Assembly (NCBI RefSeq): GCF_000378605.1
Contig: NZ_KB905157.1
Coordinates: 1 to 64,000, forward strand
DNA length: 64,000 bases
From: Thioalkalivibrio sp. ALJ21
GTDB taxonomy: Bacteria > Pseudomonadota > Gammaproteobacteria > Ectothiorhodospirales > Ectothiorhodospiraceae
Direction: 5' to 3'
The notes under the pieces: model-generated
What the model was told of the DNA's origin: nothing
Seen by the model: the letters and a program-made list of their open reading frames with translations, nothing else
Databases searched by the model: none
Program-made: the position numbers and the translations under genes
In this document: in pieces, positions 35,488 to 44,701 of the stretch
Layout of the letters: the number at the start of each line of letters is the position of its first letter
Numbering within the stretch: position 1 is the first letter of the stretch

Positions 35488-37118
35488 GCGCGTTCCCTCG
35501 CGGGCTCCGTCGACGATGCTTCCGTGCTGCCTTCCGTCGGGGCGAACAGGATGCGGAAGCACCCGCCGGTGGGTGTGCTGACGTACTCCAGGGTTGCCCC
35601 GTTGTTCTCGCACAACATGCGCGAGATGTACAGGCCCAGCCCGGAACCCCCGCCGCTACTCGAGACAAACGGTTCGAACAGGTCGGAGCGCTGATCCGGC
35701 GCAATGCCGGGTCCTGCGTCGAGGATATCGAGACTGACAACCCGGGCGACCTGGCCGGCGCCGCCACGCAGCACGATCGGCGGTGTGCCTGGCTGGTCGT
35801 GGCCCCCGTGTATGCGGGCATTGGTGCACAGGTTCCAGAGGACCTGATTCAGCTGCGACGGGTCGAACAGTACCTCGGAATCATACGGCTCGATCCTGGC
35901 GTGCAGCGCGACGCGCGGGATCTGCAGGGCGCCGCAGAACTCGTCGACGAAGCGGTCGAGGAACTCCTGCAGGTTCAGCCGCTCGCGTTGCCCGGTATCG
36001 CGTCGGGACAGGCTCAGAACGTTGGAGATCAGCTCGTTCACGCGCTTGCTCTGCTTGTTGATGATGGTCAGCAGACGCTGGTCGGGGCGGGTCAGCTGGG
36101 GGGACTCGGCGAGCAGCTGGGCACTGTGGCTGATCGCGCCGAGCGGGTTGCGGATCTCGTGGGCGATGCTCGCGGTCAAGCGGCCCAGCGCCTGCAGCTT
36201 GCTGGCCTGTGCCTGACGCTGGATCTCCGCGAGATCCTCGAGGATCAGGAGCGTCCCGCGGTCGCCCAGGGGGGTCAGGCGGACCTGCAGGGCGGGCTGG
36301 TCACGATCCCCCGGCAGCTGTTGCGTGTCCGTGCGCATCCCCGTGCTTTGCCATTGCTCGACCCGCTGGGCCAGCGCGGGGGAGATCGCGGCCAGTTGGC
36401 GGCCGGGGCGGGGCGGGAGCAGGCGGCGAGCGGCCTCGTTGATCGAACGGATCTCGCCATCCGGGTCGACTGCGATGACGCCGGCGCTCATGCGCGCGAT
36501 GATCTGGGCATTGAGTTCGGCGAGGTTCGCCAGGTCCTCTTCCTGACGCTCCACCTGGGCGCGGGTCGCCCCCGCGCGGCGCGCGACATGCCGGGCGAGA
36601 AGCCCGGCGGCGAATAGCGTGGCGCCGAGCAGCCCGGCCTGAGTCAGGCCCGAGCCGTCCTGGTCCAGCAGGAAGATCGCCGCCGCCTCGGCCGTGAGCA
36701 GGCCAAGGGTGGCGACGGCGGCCAGTGACAGGCTCAGCCGTCCTCCGGAGAGCAGGGTGGCGGCCACCACCGCGGGGATCAGCAACAGGCCGATGCCGGT
36801 GCCCACGCCGCCTGCGACCAGGACCAGCGCGACCAGGCTGATGGTGTCGCCAATCCCGCCCAGTAGCGCGAGAGCCGCCAGACTGGTCGTGTTGGGGTCG
36901 CGGGCCGGGCGCCAGGTCATCGCCGCGACGAACAACGCAAAGACCAGATAGCCGCCGGCGAGCGCGGGATACATCTCCGGTGCCGCGGCTTGCAGCCCCA
37001 CGGGGCCCTCGGGTACCAGCCCCAGGATCAGCAGGACGCTGGCGACAAAGACCCGGTAGAGCGCGAACAGCCAGGCCGAGCGGCGCGTGTCGGCATCAAG
37101 CGCGATGGGCCCCCCCAT
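35484..37118 (-). CDS. pilS: Sensor histidine kinase, PilS-like
   Basis: The protein has 544 aa. Six hydrophobic segments (about residues 15-185) anchor it; a PAS-like segment (about 205-305) precedes the H-box SIAHEIRNPLGAISHSAQL with the phospho-acceptor His. ATP-binding boxes are NQVLWNLCTNARIH, DAGPGIAP and GGGSGLGLYISR. It pairs with the overlapping PilR gene to control type IV pili in related bacteria. The start is near the small zinc-binding gene. Confidence 0.9.
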   Translation of the reverse strand: MGGPIALDADTRRSAWLFALYRVFVASVLLILGLVPEGPVGLQAAAPEMYPALAGGYLVFALFVAAMTWRPARDPNTTSLAALALLGGIGDTISLVALVLVAGGVGTGIGLLLIPAVVAATLLSGGRLSLSLAAVATLGLLTAEAAAIFLLDQDGSGLTQAGLLGATLFAAGLLARHVARRAGATRAQVERQEEDLANLAELNAQIIARMSAGVIAVDPDGEIRSINEAARRLLPPRPGRQLAAISPALAQRVEQWQSTGMRTDTQQLPGDRDQPALQVRLTPLGDRGTLLILEDLAEIQRQAQASKLQALGRLTASIAHEIRNPLGAISHSAQLLAESPQLTRPDQRLLTIINKQSKRVNELISNVLSLSRRDTGQRERLNLQEFLDRFVDEFCGALQIPRVALHARIEPYDSEVLFDPSQLNQVLWNLCTNARIHGGHDQPGTPPIVLRGGAGQVARVVSLDILDAGPGIAPDQRSDLFEPFVSSSGGGSGLGLYISRMLCENNGATLEYVSTPTGGCFRILFAPTEGSTEASSTEPARERA

Positions 37119-37139
37119 GGATGCCGACCTCCCGCGGGA

Positions 37140-37421
37140 TCAGTCGGCGCCCGAGTCGGAACCGGGCCCGGCGTTCTGCCGGTTGCGGTCGACCTCGGCG
37201 TGTTGCGGGGAGCAGTAGAGGCGATCGCCATCGCGGTAGGCCTCGGCCTCCGGGACGTGTACGCCACAGTAGGCGCAACGGATCACCGCGCCGCCTTCCT
37301 TCAGGCGTTCGGGGCGGGTGTCACGCGAGACGGACTCCTTGCGTGCGCTGGTGGAGCGCACCAGGGTGCGGACCGCCAGAAAGACAGCGACGATGGCAAC
37401 GATGAGCAGCAGCAGGCGCAT
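37140..37421 (-). CDS. Small membrane-anchored zinc-binding protein (PP0621 family)
   Basis: The protein has 93 aa: one N-terminal hydrophobic segment (residues 1-20), then a treble-clef-like module with Cys49-x2-Cys52 and Cys70-x3-His74. Family members commonly precede pilS in gammaproteobacteria, as here. The function is unknown; a role in pilus or envelope control is a guess from context. The C-terminal 15 residues are low complexity. Confidence 0.75.
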   Translation of the reverse strand: MRLLLLIVAIVAVFLAVRTLVRSTSARKESVSRDTRPERLKEGGAVIRCAYCGVHVPEAEAYRDGDRLYCSPQHAEVDRNRQNAGPGSDSGAD

Positions 37422-37450
37422 GCCGCGATTCTAACGCAAGGCGGTGCGCA

Positions 37451-37478
37451 CCGCCCCCCGGGTCCAGCACGGGGGCGG
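37451..37478 (-). terminator. Hairpin downstream of ppc
   Basis: CCGCCCCC (37451-37458) pairs with GGGGGCGG (37471-37478), loop 12 nt, 10 nt beyond the ppc stop on the minus strand. There is no T-run, so termination by it alone is uncertain. It lies just before the PP0621-like gene. Confidence 0.35.
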
Positions 37479-37488
37479 ATGACTGTGC

Positions 37489-40329
37489 TCAGCCGGTGTT
37501 GCGCATCCCTGCAGCGATCGCGTTGATCGAGCGCAGCAGTGGCGACAGCCAGGGGTTGTCCGCGTCATCGTCGGCCTTGGCGTCGAACTGGCGCGACTCG
37601 CGCAGCAGGTGGATCTGGATGCTGTTGAGCGGGTCCAGATACGGGTTGCGCCGTTGCAGCGAGCGCGCCAGCAGTGGCGTCTCGTCCATCAGGTTGTCCA
37701 GCCGGGCGACGCGCAGGACCTCGTTGACCGTGCGCGTGTGTTCCTCGCGTACGCGCGAGTACAGGCGTTCGGCCAGTGCCGGATCGCTGCAAAGGCGCGC
37801 GTACTCGGCCGCGGTGCGCATGTCGGCCTTGGTCAGCGCCATCTGGCAGTTCGACAGCAGGGACCGGAAGAACGGCCACTCCTGGTACATCCGCTGCAGC
37901 TGTTCCAGGCGTGCCGGATCCTCGCCCCGCCACTGCTCCAGCGCCGATCCAATCCCGTACCAGGCGGGCAGGGTATGGCGCGACTGCGCCCAGCCGAACA
38001 CCCAGGGGATCGCCCGGATCGAACTCTTGGAACGGTCCGTCTTGCGCCGGTGCGAGGGCCGCGAGCCGATGTTCAGGAAACCGATCTCCTGCACCGGGGT
38101 GATCTCGTAGAAGTAGTCGAGAATCCCCGGGGTGCGGTCGATCAGGTCGCGGTAGGCATCCTCGCCGGCGCGGGCCAGCTCGTCCATCGTGGCGCGGTAT
38201 TCGTCGCGGTCCTGGCGTGCCGGGCGGATCAGGCTGCGCGAGGCGAGCATCAGCCCGGTCGCCCCCATGCCCAGTTCGTAGACTGCCGTCTCCGCGTTGG
38301 AGTACTTGTACGACAGCACCTCACCCTGCTCGGTGAACTTGATCCGGCCCTGCACGGTAGCCGGGGGCTGGGCCAGGATGGATTCATGGGTCGGGCCGCC
38401 ACCGCGGCCCACGGTACCGCCGCGCCCGTGGAACAACTGGCAGCGCACGCCAAAGCGGTCGGTGATCCCGACGATCTTCTTCTGCGCCTCGTAGAGGTTC
38501 CAGCTGGAGGCGAGGATGCCGCCATCTTTGCAGGAATCGGAGTAGCCAAGCATCACGTCCTGGACGTTGCCGGAGGCGGCCAGCAGGCGGGCATAGACCG
38601 GGTTGGACAGCAGGCCTTCCAGCACGTCCTCGACATGCAGCAGGTCCTCGATGGTCTCGAACAGCGGCGAGATGCGCAGGTGGCAGAACGGCTCGCCGTT
38701 CTCGTCCTCGCCGGCCAGGCCCGCCAGGCGGCCCAGCAGCAGGACCTCCAGCACATGCGAGGCGGCATGGGTCATCGAGATCACGTAGGTGCCGATGCCA
38801 TCCGGGCCGATCTCGCGGCGCATCGCCTGGATGACCTCGAATACGCGCAGGGTCTCCTGCGCACCCTCGTCGAGGGCCTCGCGATTCAGATCGGCCAGCG
38901 CCGGTGCCGCGATCAGATCGCTCAGGACCTTCTGACGGTCGGACTCGTCCAGCGTGTTGTAGTCGACTTCCGGGGCCAGCTGCTGCAGCAGCTGGGCGAC
39001 GGCCTCGCCATGGACCGTGGACTCCTGGCGTACATCCAGGTGATGCAGGTGGAAGCCGCAGGTCTCGACCAGGCGGATCAGGTCGGTCAGCGCGCCGGAG
39101 GCGATGTTGCGGTCGCCATGGCTGATCAGCGAGTCGCGGATCAGGTTCAGGTCCTGAAGAAAAGCGTCGGCGTCCGCGTAGGCGCTGTTGGTCGGCAGCA
39201 CGGCCGCTTCGCCCTGGATGCGCCGGCAGACCGTCTCCAGCGTCTCGCGCAGGCGGTAGCGCATGATGTACAGCTTGCGCCGGTACGGCTCGCTCTCGAA
39301 ACGGTCGGAGGCGCCGTGGAACACGGCGTTGGCGATGTTGCTGTCGGCGTCCAGGCTGTCGAGGAACTCCTGCGACGGCTGGCACATATAGGCCGAGTGG
39401 GTGAGGACATTGCGCAGGTGATTGACCCGCTTGATGTATTCGCGCAGGACCTGCTCCATCGCCAGGCGGCAGGCCAGTTCGGTGACTTCCGGGGTGACGT
39501 TCGGGTTGCCGTCGCGGTCACCGCCGATCCAGGAGCCGAAGTGCAGAAAGGCCGGGATGCGCACGGGCAGGCTGCCGTCCGGGTGTACCCCGTAGATGCG
39601 CCGGATCGCCTTCTCCAGGAAGCGGTAGGACTGCGGTATCGCCTCGAACAGGCTCTCCTCGAAATAGAACAGCCCGTACTTGATCTCGTCCTGGACCTGC
39701 GGCTTTTTCACCCGCACCTCGTTGGTGCGCCACAGGAGCTGGATCTGGGTCTCCAGCTCCTCGATGATCAGACGGCGCTCTTCCTCGCCCAGCTCGGGCT
39801 GGTTGAGCCGGTCGGCCGTCTCGAATACGCGGCGCTGGTTCTCCATCGTGGTCCGGCGACGGGCCTCGGTGGGGTGCGCGGTGAACACCGGCTGGTAATG
39901 CAGTTCCGCGAGCAGGCGTTCCAGTTCGGCAGCGGTCACCCCCTCGTTGTGCAACTCGCGCAGCGTCTGGTCGAACGAGCCGGTCCACAACGGTTCGCCG
40001 CTGGAGACCTGCGCGCGGCGCCAGCGGTAGAACAGGTCTTCCTCGGCGATGTTGACCAGGCTGAAGTAGATGCTGAACGCGCGGATTACGCGTTCGGTCA
40101 GGGCTGCGTCGAAGTGGGTGATGTCCGCCATCAGACGCTGGCGCAGCTGGGGATCTTCGTCCTTGCGCAGGCTCACGAAACCGCGGCGGAGCTTTTCCAC
40201 CGCGTCGAATACGGTCTGGCCTTCCAGCTTGCGAATTACGTTACCCAGCAGTTCGCCGAACAGGCGCACGCGGGCGCGCAGTTCCTTGTCCTTGGGCAGG
40301 AATCGGTCGTCTAGGTCGGTTTGAGTCAT
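37489..40329 (-). CDS. ppc: Phosphoenolpyruvate carboxylase
   Basis: At 946 aa, this is longer than E. coli Ppc (883). It carboxylates PEP to oxaloacetate, an anaplerotic reaction. Catalytic landmarks: VFTAHPTEARRRT (His about 160), GGDRDGNPNVT, GYSDSCKDGG and FHGRGGTVGRGGGP; the C-terminus ends with the usual Asn-Thr-Gly. Start MTQTDLDDRFLP with AAGGGC upstream; an in-frame start six codons earlier is less likely. It lies downstream of glgA on the same strand. Confidence 0.97.
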   Translation of the reverse strand: MTQTDLDDRFLPKDKELRARVRLFGELLGNVIRKLEGQTVFDAVEKLRRGFVSLRKDEDPQLRQRLMADITHFDAALTERVIRAFSIYFSLVNIAEEDLFYRWRRAQVSSGEPLWTGSFDQTLRELHNEGVTAAELERLLAELHYQPVFTAHPTEARRRTTMENQRRVFETADRLNQPELGEEERRLIIEELETQIQLLWRTNEVRVKKPQVQDEIKYGLFYFEESLFEAIPQSYRFLEKAIRRIYGVHPDGSLPVRIPAFLHFGSWIGGDRDGNPNVTPEVTELACRLAMEQVLREYIKRVNHLRNVLTHSAYMCQPSQEFLDSLDADSNIANAVFHGASDRFESEPYRRKLYIMRYRLRETLETVCRRIQGEAAVLPTNSAYADADAFLQDLNLIRDSLISHGDRNIASGALTDLIRLVETCGFHLHHLDVRQESTVHGEAVAQLLQQLAPEVDYNTLDESDRQKVLSDLIAAPALADLNREALDEGAQETLRVFEVIQAMRREIGPDGIGTYVISMTHAASHVLEVLLLGRLAGLAGEDENGEPFCHLRISPLFETIEDLLHVEDVLEGLLSNPVYARLLAASGNVQDVMLGYSDSCKDGGILASSWNLYEAQKKIVGITDRFGVRCQLFHGRGGTVGRGGGPTHESILAQPPATVQGRIKFTEQGEVLSYKYSNAETAVYELGMGATGLMLASRSLIRPARQDRDEYRATMDELARAGEDAYRDLIDRTPGILDYFYEITPVQEIGFLNIGSRPSHRRKTDRSKSSIRAIPWVFGWAQSRHTLPAWYGIGSALEQWRGEDPARLEQLQRMYQEWPFFRSLLSNCQMALTKADMRTAAEYARLCSDPALAERLYSRVREEHTRTVNEVLRVARLDNLMDETPLLARSLQRRNPYLDPLNSIQIHLLRESRQFDAKADDDADNPWLSPLLRSINAIAAGMRNTG

Positions 40330-40344
40330 AAGCCCTTCTGCACG

Positions 40345-40374
40345 CACAAGGCCGGCCCATGGGCCGGCCTTGTG
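40345..40374. repeat. Perfect 30-bp palindrome between glgA and ppc
   Basis: CACAAGGCCGGCCCA is followed at once by its exact complement, centre at 40359/40360. It sits 15 nt before the ppc start and 42 nt after the glgA stop (minus direction). As RNA it would form a long hairpin with a minimal loop; there is no T-run. It could act as a weak terminator for glgA, a protein-binding site, or an mRNA stability element. Confidence 0.7.
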
Positions 40375-40416
40375 GGGAACGTTGCTAGCGCGAAAAGAGG
40401 ATGATTATAGCGCAGA

Positions 40417-41892
40417 TTAGCCGGTCGTAGCCTGTCGCCTGCGGGGAACCAGTTGGCGATACAGCGAGAGGTAGTGCTCGGCGCTGGCGGTCCAGTCGAA
40501 TTCCTGGCTCATGCCGGTGCGCAGGAGCTGTTCCCAGCGCCCGTCGGCGCGCTGCTGGTACAGCTCGAGGGCGCGTTCCAGGGCCTGCGTCAGGGCGCTG
40601 ACCGTGTCGGGCGTGAAGCTGAAACCGGTGGCCGTGCCGTCGGCCAGGTTTGCGGGGCTGGCGTCCACGACGGTGTCCGCCAGCCCGCCCGTGGCATGCA
40701 CCACCGGCGGGGTGCCGTAGCGCAGGCTGTACATCTGGTTCAGGCCGCAGGGCTCGAAGCGCGAGGGCATCAGGAACAGGTCGGACCCGGCCTCGATCTG
40801 GTGCGCCAGCGGCTCGTCGTAGCCGATATGCACCCCGACGCGGCCGGTGTAGGTCCGGGCCAGGGCGCCGGTCGCATGTTCCAGGTCCTTCTGTCCGGAA
40901 CCGACCAGGGCGAGTTGCACGCGTCCGGACTCCAGCAACGGGGTGCAGGCCGCATGGATCAGGTCCACGCCCTTTTGCTCGACCATGCGCCCGACATGGC
41001 CGAGGATCGGCACGTCCGGATCCACGTCCAGCCCCATGCGCTTTTGCAGGGCGGCCTTGCATTGGGCCTTGCCGGCCAGATCCTCCGACGAGTACGTCTG
41101 AGCGATGTGGCGATCGCGGGAGGGATCCCAGGCGCGGTAGTCGACCCCGTTCAGGATGCCGTAGAGATCCTTGGCGCGGGCGCGCAGCACGCCGTCCAGG
41201 CCCATGCCCGATTCCGGCTCCTGGATTTCGCGGGCGTAGGTGGGCGAGACGGTGGTGATGGCATCGGCGAAGACCAGTCCGGCCTTCATGAACGACAACT
41301 GGTCGTGGAACTCCAGGGCGTCCGGGGTCCACAGATCGGGCGGCAGCCCCAGATCGTCCATCGCCTGCGCCGGGAACAGGCCCTGATAGGCGAGGTTGTG
41401 GATCGTGAAGATCGTGCGCGGGCGCGGGGCGCCACTGCGCTCGGGGTCCAGGAACACGGGCACCAGGCCGGTCTGCCAGTCGTTCAGGTGCACCAGTTCC
41501 GGTGCCCAGTCGAGCCCGGCCTCGTCGCGGGCGATGGCGGTGATCGCCCGCGCGAACCCGGCGAAACGCTGGGCGTTGTCCGGCCAGTCCATGCCATTGC
41601 TGGCGCTGTAGGGGTTGCCGGCCCGCTGGAAGTACTCCGGCCAGTCGACCAGGTAGACCGGCAGTTTGGTGCCGGGCAGGTGGCCTTCGATCAGCTTCCA
41701 GGGCGCATCCGGGGGACCGGGCAAGGGTTGCGCGTGGGCCAGCTGGCTGCAGGCCTCCGGATAGCCGGGCACGACCAGCCGCACATCCTGTCGACGCCGG
41801 CGCAGGGCGACGGGCAGGCTGGCGCTGACGTCGGCGAGGCCCCCGGTCTTGGTCAGGCCGTATGCCTCGCTACTGGCGAAAAGGATGCGCAT
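40417..41892 (-). CDS. glgA: Glycogen synthase (ADP-glucose type)
   Basis: The protein has 491 aa (E. coli 477), a GT5 family glucosyltransferase. The start MRILFASSEAYGLTKTGGLA holds the ADP-glucose-binding KTGGLA motif; longer in-frame starts add 55 atypical residues. Other motifs are LNDWQTGLVPVF, GRMVEQKGVDL and SRFEPCGLNQMYSLRYG. It is divergent from pgi, with a 172-nt spacer containing no clear promoter. glgB and glgC are not in the window. Confidence 0.95.
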   Translation of the reverse strand: MRILFASSEAYGLTKTGGLADVSASLPVALRRRRQDVRLVVPGYPEACSQLAHAQPLPGPPDAPWKLIEGHLPGTKLPVYLVDWPEYFQRAGNPYSASNGMDWPDNAQRFAGFARAITAIARDEAGLDWAPELVHLNDWQTGLVPVFLDPERSGAPRPRTIFTIHNLAYQGLFPAQAMDDLGLPPDLWTPDALEFHDQLSFMKAGLVFADAITTVSPTYAREIQEPESGMGLDGVLRARAKDLYGILNGVDYRAWDPSRDRHIAQTYSSEDLAGKAQCKAALQKRMGLDVDPDVPILGHVGRMVEQKGVDLIHAACTPLLESGRVQLALVGSGQKDLEHATGALARTYTGRVGVHIGYDEPLAHQIEAGSDLFLMPSRFEPCGLNQMYSLRYGTPPVVHATGGLADTVVDASPANLADGTATGFSFTPDTVSALTQALERALELYQQRADGRWEQLLRTGMSQEFDWTASAEHYLSLYRQLVPRRRQATTG

Positions 41893-42064
41893 AACAGTTC
41901 CCTGGGGAAACAAGGGTGGAACCGGGAGCCCCGGCTGTGTTTCCAAGAGTGTAACGCACGCGCCCGGAGCGATATGGAACGGGACGGGCGACGACACGCG
42001 CCTGGGCATTGAACGGACGGGCGGCGCGCTGCAATCTGGAGTCACCATCGCGAGGGGCACACGG

Positions 42065-43723
42065 ATGATCTCAGGGAACGAAGCGGCACGGAGTGATGAT
42101 CTGGCTGCACATGCAGGGCGGCTGAACGAGCGCCCCCTGCGAAACCTGCTGGAAGAAGACTTGGGCCGCGTGCAGCGGGATGTGCAGGAGATCGCGGGTC
42201 TGCGCCTGGACTGGACGCGCCAGCGGCTGGACGGCCCGGCCTGGCAGGCCCTGACGGCGCATGCGGATCACTGCGGTGTGGCCGGGGCCCTGGGGCGCCT
42301 GTTCGCGGGCGCGCGCGTGAACATCACCGAGGACCGTGCGGCTCTCCACACGGCGCTGCGCCTGCCATCCGGCGCTCGCTGCGAGGTCGCGGGCGAGGAC
42401 CTGGCGCGGGTGGTGCACGCGGAACTCGAGCGCATGGAGACCTTCGTGCGCCGGGTTCACGCGGGCGAACACACGGGCCATACCGGCCAGCCGATCCGGC
42501 GCGTGATCAATATCGGTATCGGCGGCTCCGACCTGGGGCCGCGGATGGTCTGCCGTGCCCTGGCCGCACATGCCCGTCCGACCGCTGCGGGCGCTCCGCT
42601 GACCGTGCGCTTTGTCTCCAACGTGGATGGCGCCGCGCTGTCCGCCGAGCTGCGCGAGGCCGACCCCGAGACGACCCTGTTCATCGTCGCCTCCAAGACC
42701 TTCGGCACGCAGGAGACCCTGACCAACGCCCGCGCCGCGCGCGACTGGCTGCTTGGCCGCTTTCCCGAGGAGGCGGTCGCGCGCCACTTTGTCGCGGTGT
42801 CCACCGCGCGCGAGCGGGTAGTGGAGTTCGGGATCGACCCGGCCAACATGTTCGGCTTCTGGGACTGGGTCGGCGGGCGCTACTCGGTGTGGTCGGTGAT
42901 CGGTCTGCCGGTGGCGCTGCTGCTGGGTATGGATGGCTTTCGCGCCTTCCTCGGCGGGGCGCACAGGATGGACGAGCACGTGCGCGGCACGGCCCTTGCC
43001 GACAATGCCGCTGTTCGCATGGCCCTGGTCGACTACTGGAACCAGAACCTGCTGGGGGCCTGCGCCCGTGCGGTCCTGCCCTATGACGAGCGCCTGGCCC
43101 TGCTGCCCGCCTACCTGCAGCAGGCGGAGATGGAGAGCCTCGGCAAACGGGTGCGGCTGGATGGCCACCCGGTGGATGAGGATACCGGCAGCATCGTCTG
43201 GGGGGCGGTCGGCACCGATGGCCAGCACGCGTTCTTCCAACTGCTGCATCAGGGTACGCGGGTGATCCCGGCGGAATTCATCGGTGTGGCCCGGCCGGAG
43301 CACGACCTGCCGGCCCAGCACCCGCTGCTGCTGGCGAACCTGGTGGCGCAGGCGCAGGCCCTGGCGCTGGGCAAGGACGAGGACACAGTGCGCGCGGAGA
43401 TGGCTGCGGCCGGTGTCGCGCCCGAGCAGATCGATGCCCTGGCCCCGCACCGTACCTTCCCGGGCAACCGGCCCAGCACCGTGATCCTGCTCGAGCAACT
43501 CGATCCGGCCACGCTCGGGGCCCTGATCGCGCTGTACGAGCACAAGATCTATGTGCTCGCGACGCTCTGGGGCATCAATGCCTTCGACCAGTGGGGCGTG
43601 GAGCTTGGCAAGCAGCTGGCCGGCGAGGCCCTGCAGGCCCTGCGCGGCGAGGGCGGACAGCCGGACGCGGCCACGGCCGCGACGCTGGACTGGCTGCGCT
43701 CGCGGCTGCCGACTGCCGACTGA
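42065..43723 (+). CDS. pgi: Glucose-6-phosphate isomerase
   Basis: The protein has 552 aa (E. coli 549) with two SIS domains. Motifs: NIGIGGSDLGPRMVCRAL, FIVASKTFGTQETLTNA, WVGGRYSVWSVIGLP and QGTRVIPAEFIG. It interconverts glucose-6-P and fructose-6-P, linking glycolysis/gluconeogenesis to the glycogen branch (glgA next door). GAGGGG lies 7 nt before the ATG. Confidence 0.97.
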   Translation: MISGNEAARSDDLAAHAGRLNERPLRNLLEEDLGRVQRDVQEIAGLRLDWTRQRLDGPAWQALTAHADHCGVAGALGRLFAGARVNITEDRAALHTALRLPSGARCEVAGEDLARVVHAELERMETFVRRVHAGEHTGHTGQPIRRVINIGIGGSDLGPRMVCRALAAHARPTAAGAPLTVRFVSNVDGAALSAELREADPETTLFIVASKTFGTQETLTNARAARDWLLGRFPEEAVARHFVAVSTARERVVEFGIDPANMFGFWDWVGGRYSVWSVIGLPVALLLGMDGFRAFLGGAHRMDEHVRGTALADNAAVRMALVDYWNQNLLGACARAVLPYDERLALLPAYLQQAEMESLGKRVRLDGHPVDEDTGSIVWGAVGTDGQHAFFQLLHQGTRVIPAEFIGVARPEHDLPAQHPLLLANLVAQAQALALGKDEDTVRAEMAAAGVAPEQIDALAPHRTFPGNRPSTVILLEQLDPATLGALIALYEHKIYVLATLWGINAFDQWGVELGKQLAGEALQALRGEGGQPDAATAATLDWLRSRLPTAD

Positions 43724-43744
43724 CTTCTTTCCTGGCCAGATCCG

Positions 43745-44611
43745 CTACACCGCCAAGGCGTCGTCCGACTCCTCGATCTGCGGGACATCGGTGGGCAGGG
43801 TGATGGTGCGTTCCTCGCCGTCTAGCCAGAAGCGGATCTCCGCCTCTTCGCCATCCGGGGTCGCGGAGACCGCATCCAGAAACTCGATCGGGGTCTCGGG
43901 GGTTTGCCCGTTCACTTCCAGGATCAGCGCGCCCTGCGCCAGGCCGGCGGCTGCGGCCGCGCCCTGGGCACGGCTGACCAGCACGCCGGGTTCATCCGGC
44001 AGTTCCAGCGCATCGCGCAGGTCGTCGCGCACCGCGATTACGGTGATACCGAGTGCGGTCACCACCTCGTCGTCACCGGGTGGACTGAACTCGAACGGCA
44101 CGTCGGCCTCGAGGACGTCGGGCGAGACCGCAATCGTGGCACCGGTGCGCACGGCCAGGGCCAGGCCGTCACTGGGGCGGGTGTCGATGTAGCGCGGATC
44201 GTCCTCTCCCTCCACGCGCAGTTCCAGCCAGCCAAGGTAGGTGCCGTCGACCAGGCCGTCGACGATCACGCGCTCAAGGGTCGCATCCAGTTCGTCCAGC
44301 AGGTTGATCATCAGGTCGTGCGTCTGCGGGCGTGACAGCTGGACCTCGTGCATCGCCAGCAGGATGGCCTGTGCCTGGTCGGGGCCGATCACGATCGGTA
44401 CCACCTCGCCGGAGTCGGGGTCGCGCAGCAGGGCGATCGGGGCGCCGGTCTGGGCATCCATGCCGACGGTCGCCAGCTCCACCGGGAGCACGCGTTCCAG
44501 AGCCTCCGGATCGACTTCGCGGGCGAGGGCGTCACTAGCGGCGAGCGCGAGGGTGAACACCAGGGAAACGATCAGGACTCGGGGCCAGGCAAACCAGCGG
44601 GAATGCGACAT
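43745..44611 (-). CDS. Secreted bifunctional-nuclease-domain (DUF151) protein with C-terminal PDZ
   Basis: The protein has 288 aa. A typical signal peptide (hydrophobic core LIVSLVFTLALA, likely cleavage after residue 30, DALA/REVD) precedes a DUF151/BFN domain (about residues 38-175; ERVLPVELATVGMDAQTGA, DTRPSDGLALAVRTGA). A PDZ-like domain follows (about 190-265; PGVLVSRAQGAAAAAGLAQG, ALILEVNGQTPE). DUF151 proteins of known function are cytosolic or plant nuclear proteins; an exported PDZ fusion suggests a periplasmic role, not a nuclease. Function unknown. Confidence 0.8.
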   Translation of the reverse strand: MSHSRWFAWPRVLIVSLVFTLALAASDALAREVDPEALERVLPVELATVGMDAQTGAPIALLRDPDSGEVVPIVIGPDQAQAILLAMHEVQLSRPQTHDLMINLLDELDATLERVIVDGLVDGTYLGWLELRVEGEDDPRYIDTRPSDGLALAVRTGATIAVSPDVLEADVPFEFSPPGDDEVVTALGITVIAVRDDLRDALELPDEPGVLVSRAQGAAAAAGLAQGALILEVNGQTPETPIEFLDAVSATPDGEEAEIRFWLDGEERTITLPTDVPQIEESDDALAV

Positions 44612-44701
44612 GGGGCGGGCCTGTGTTCGGGATGTCCCTCGATCATGGCAGTCCGCCCCGGGTGCGTCCAGAATGACCCGAAATCGTATGCAGGAGAGAT
44701 G

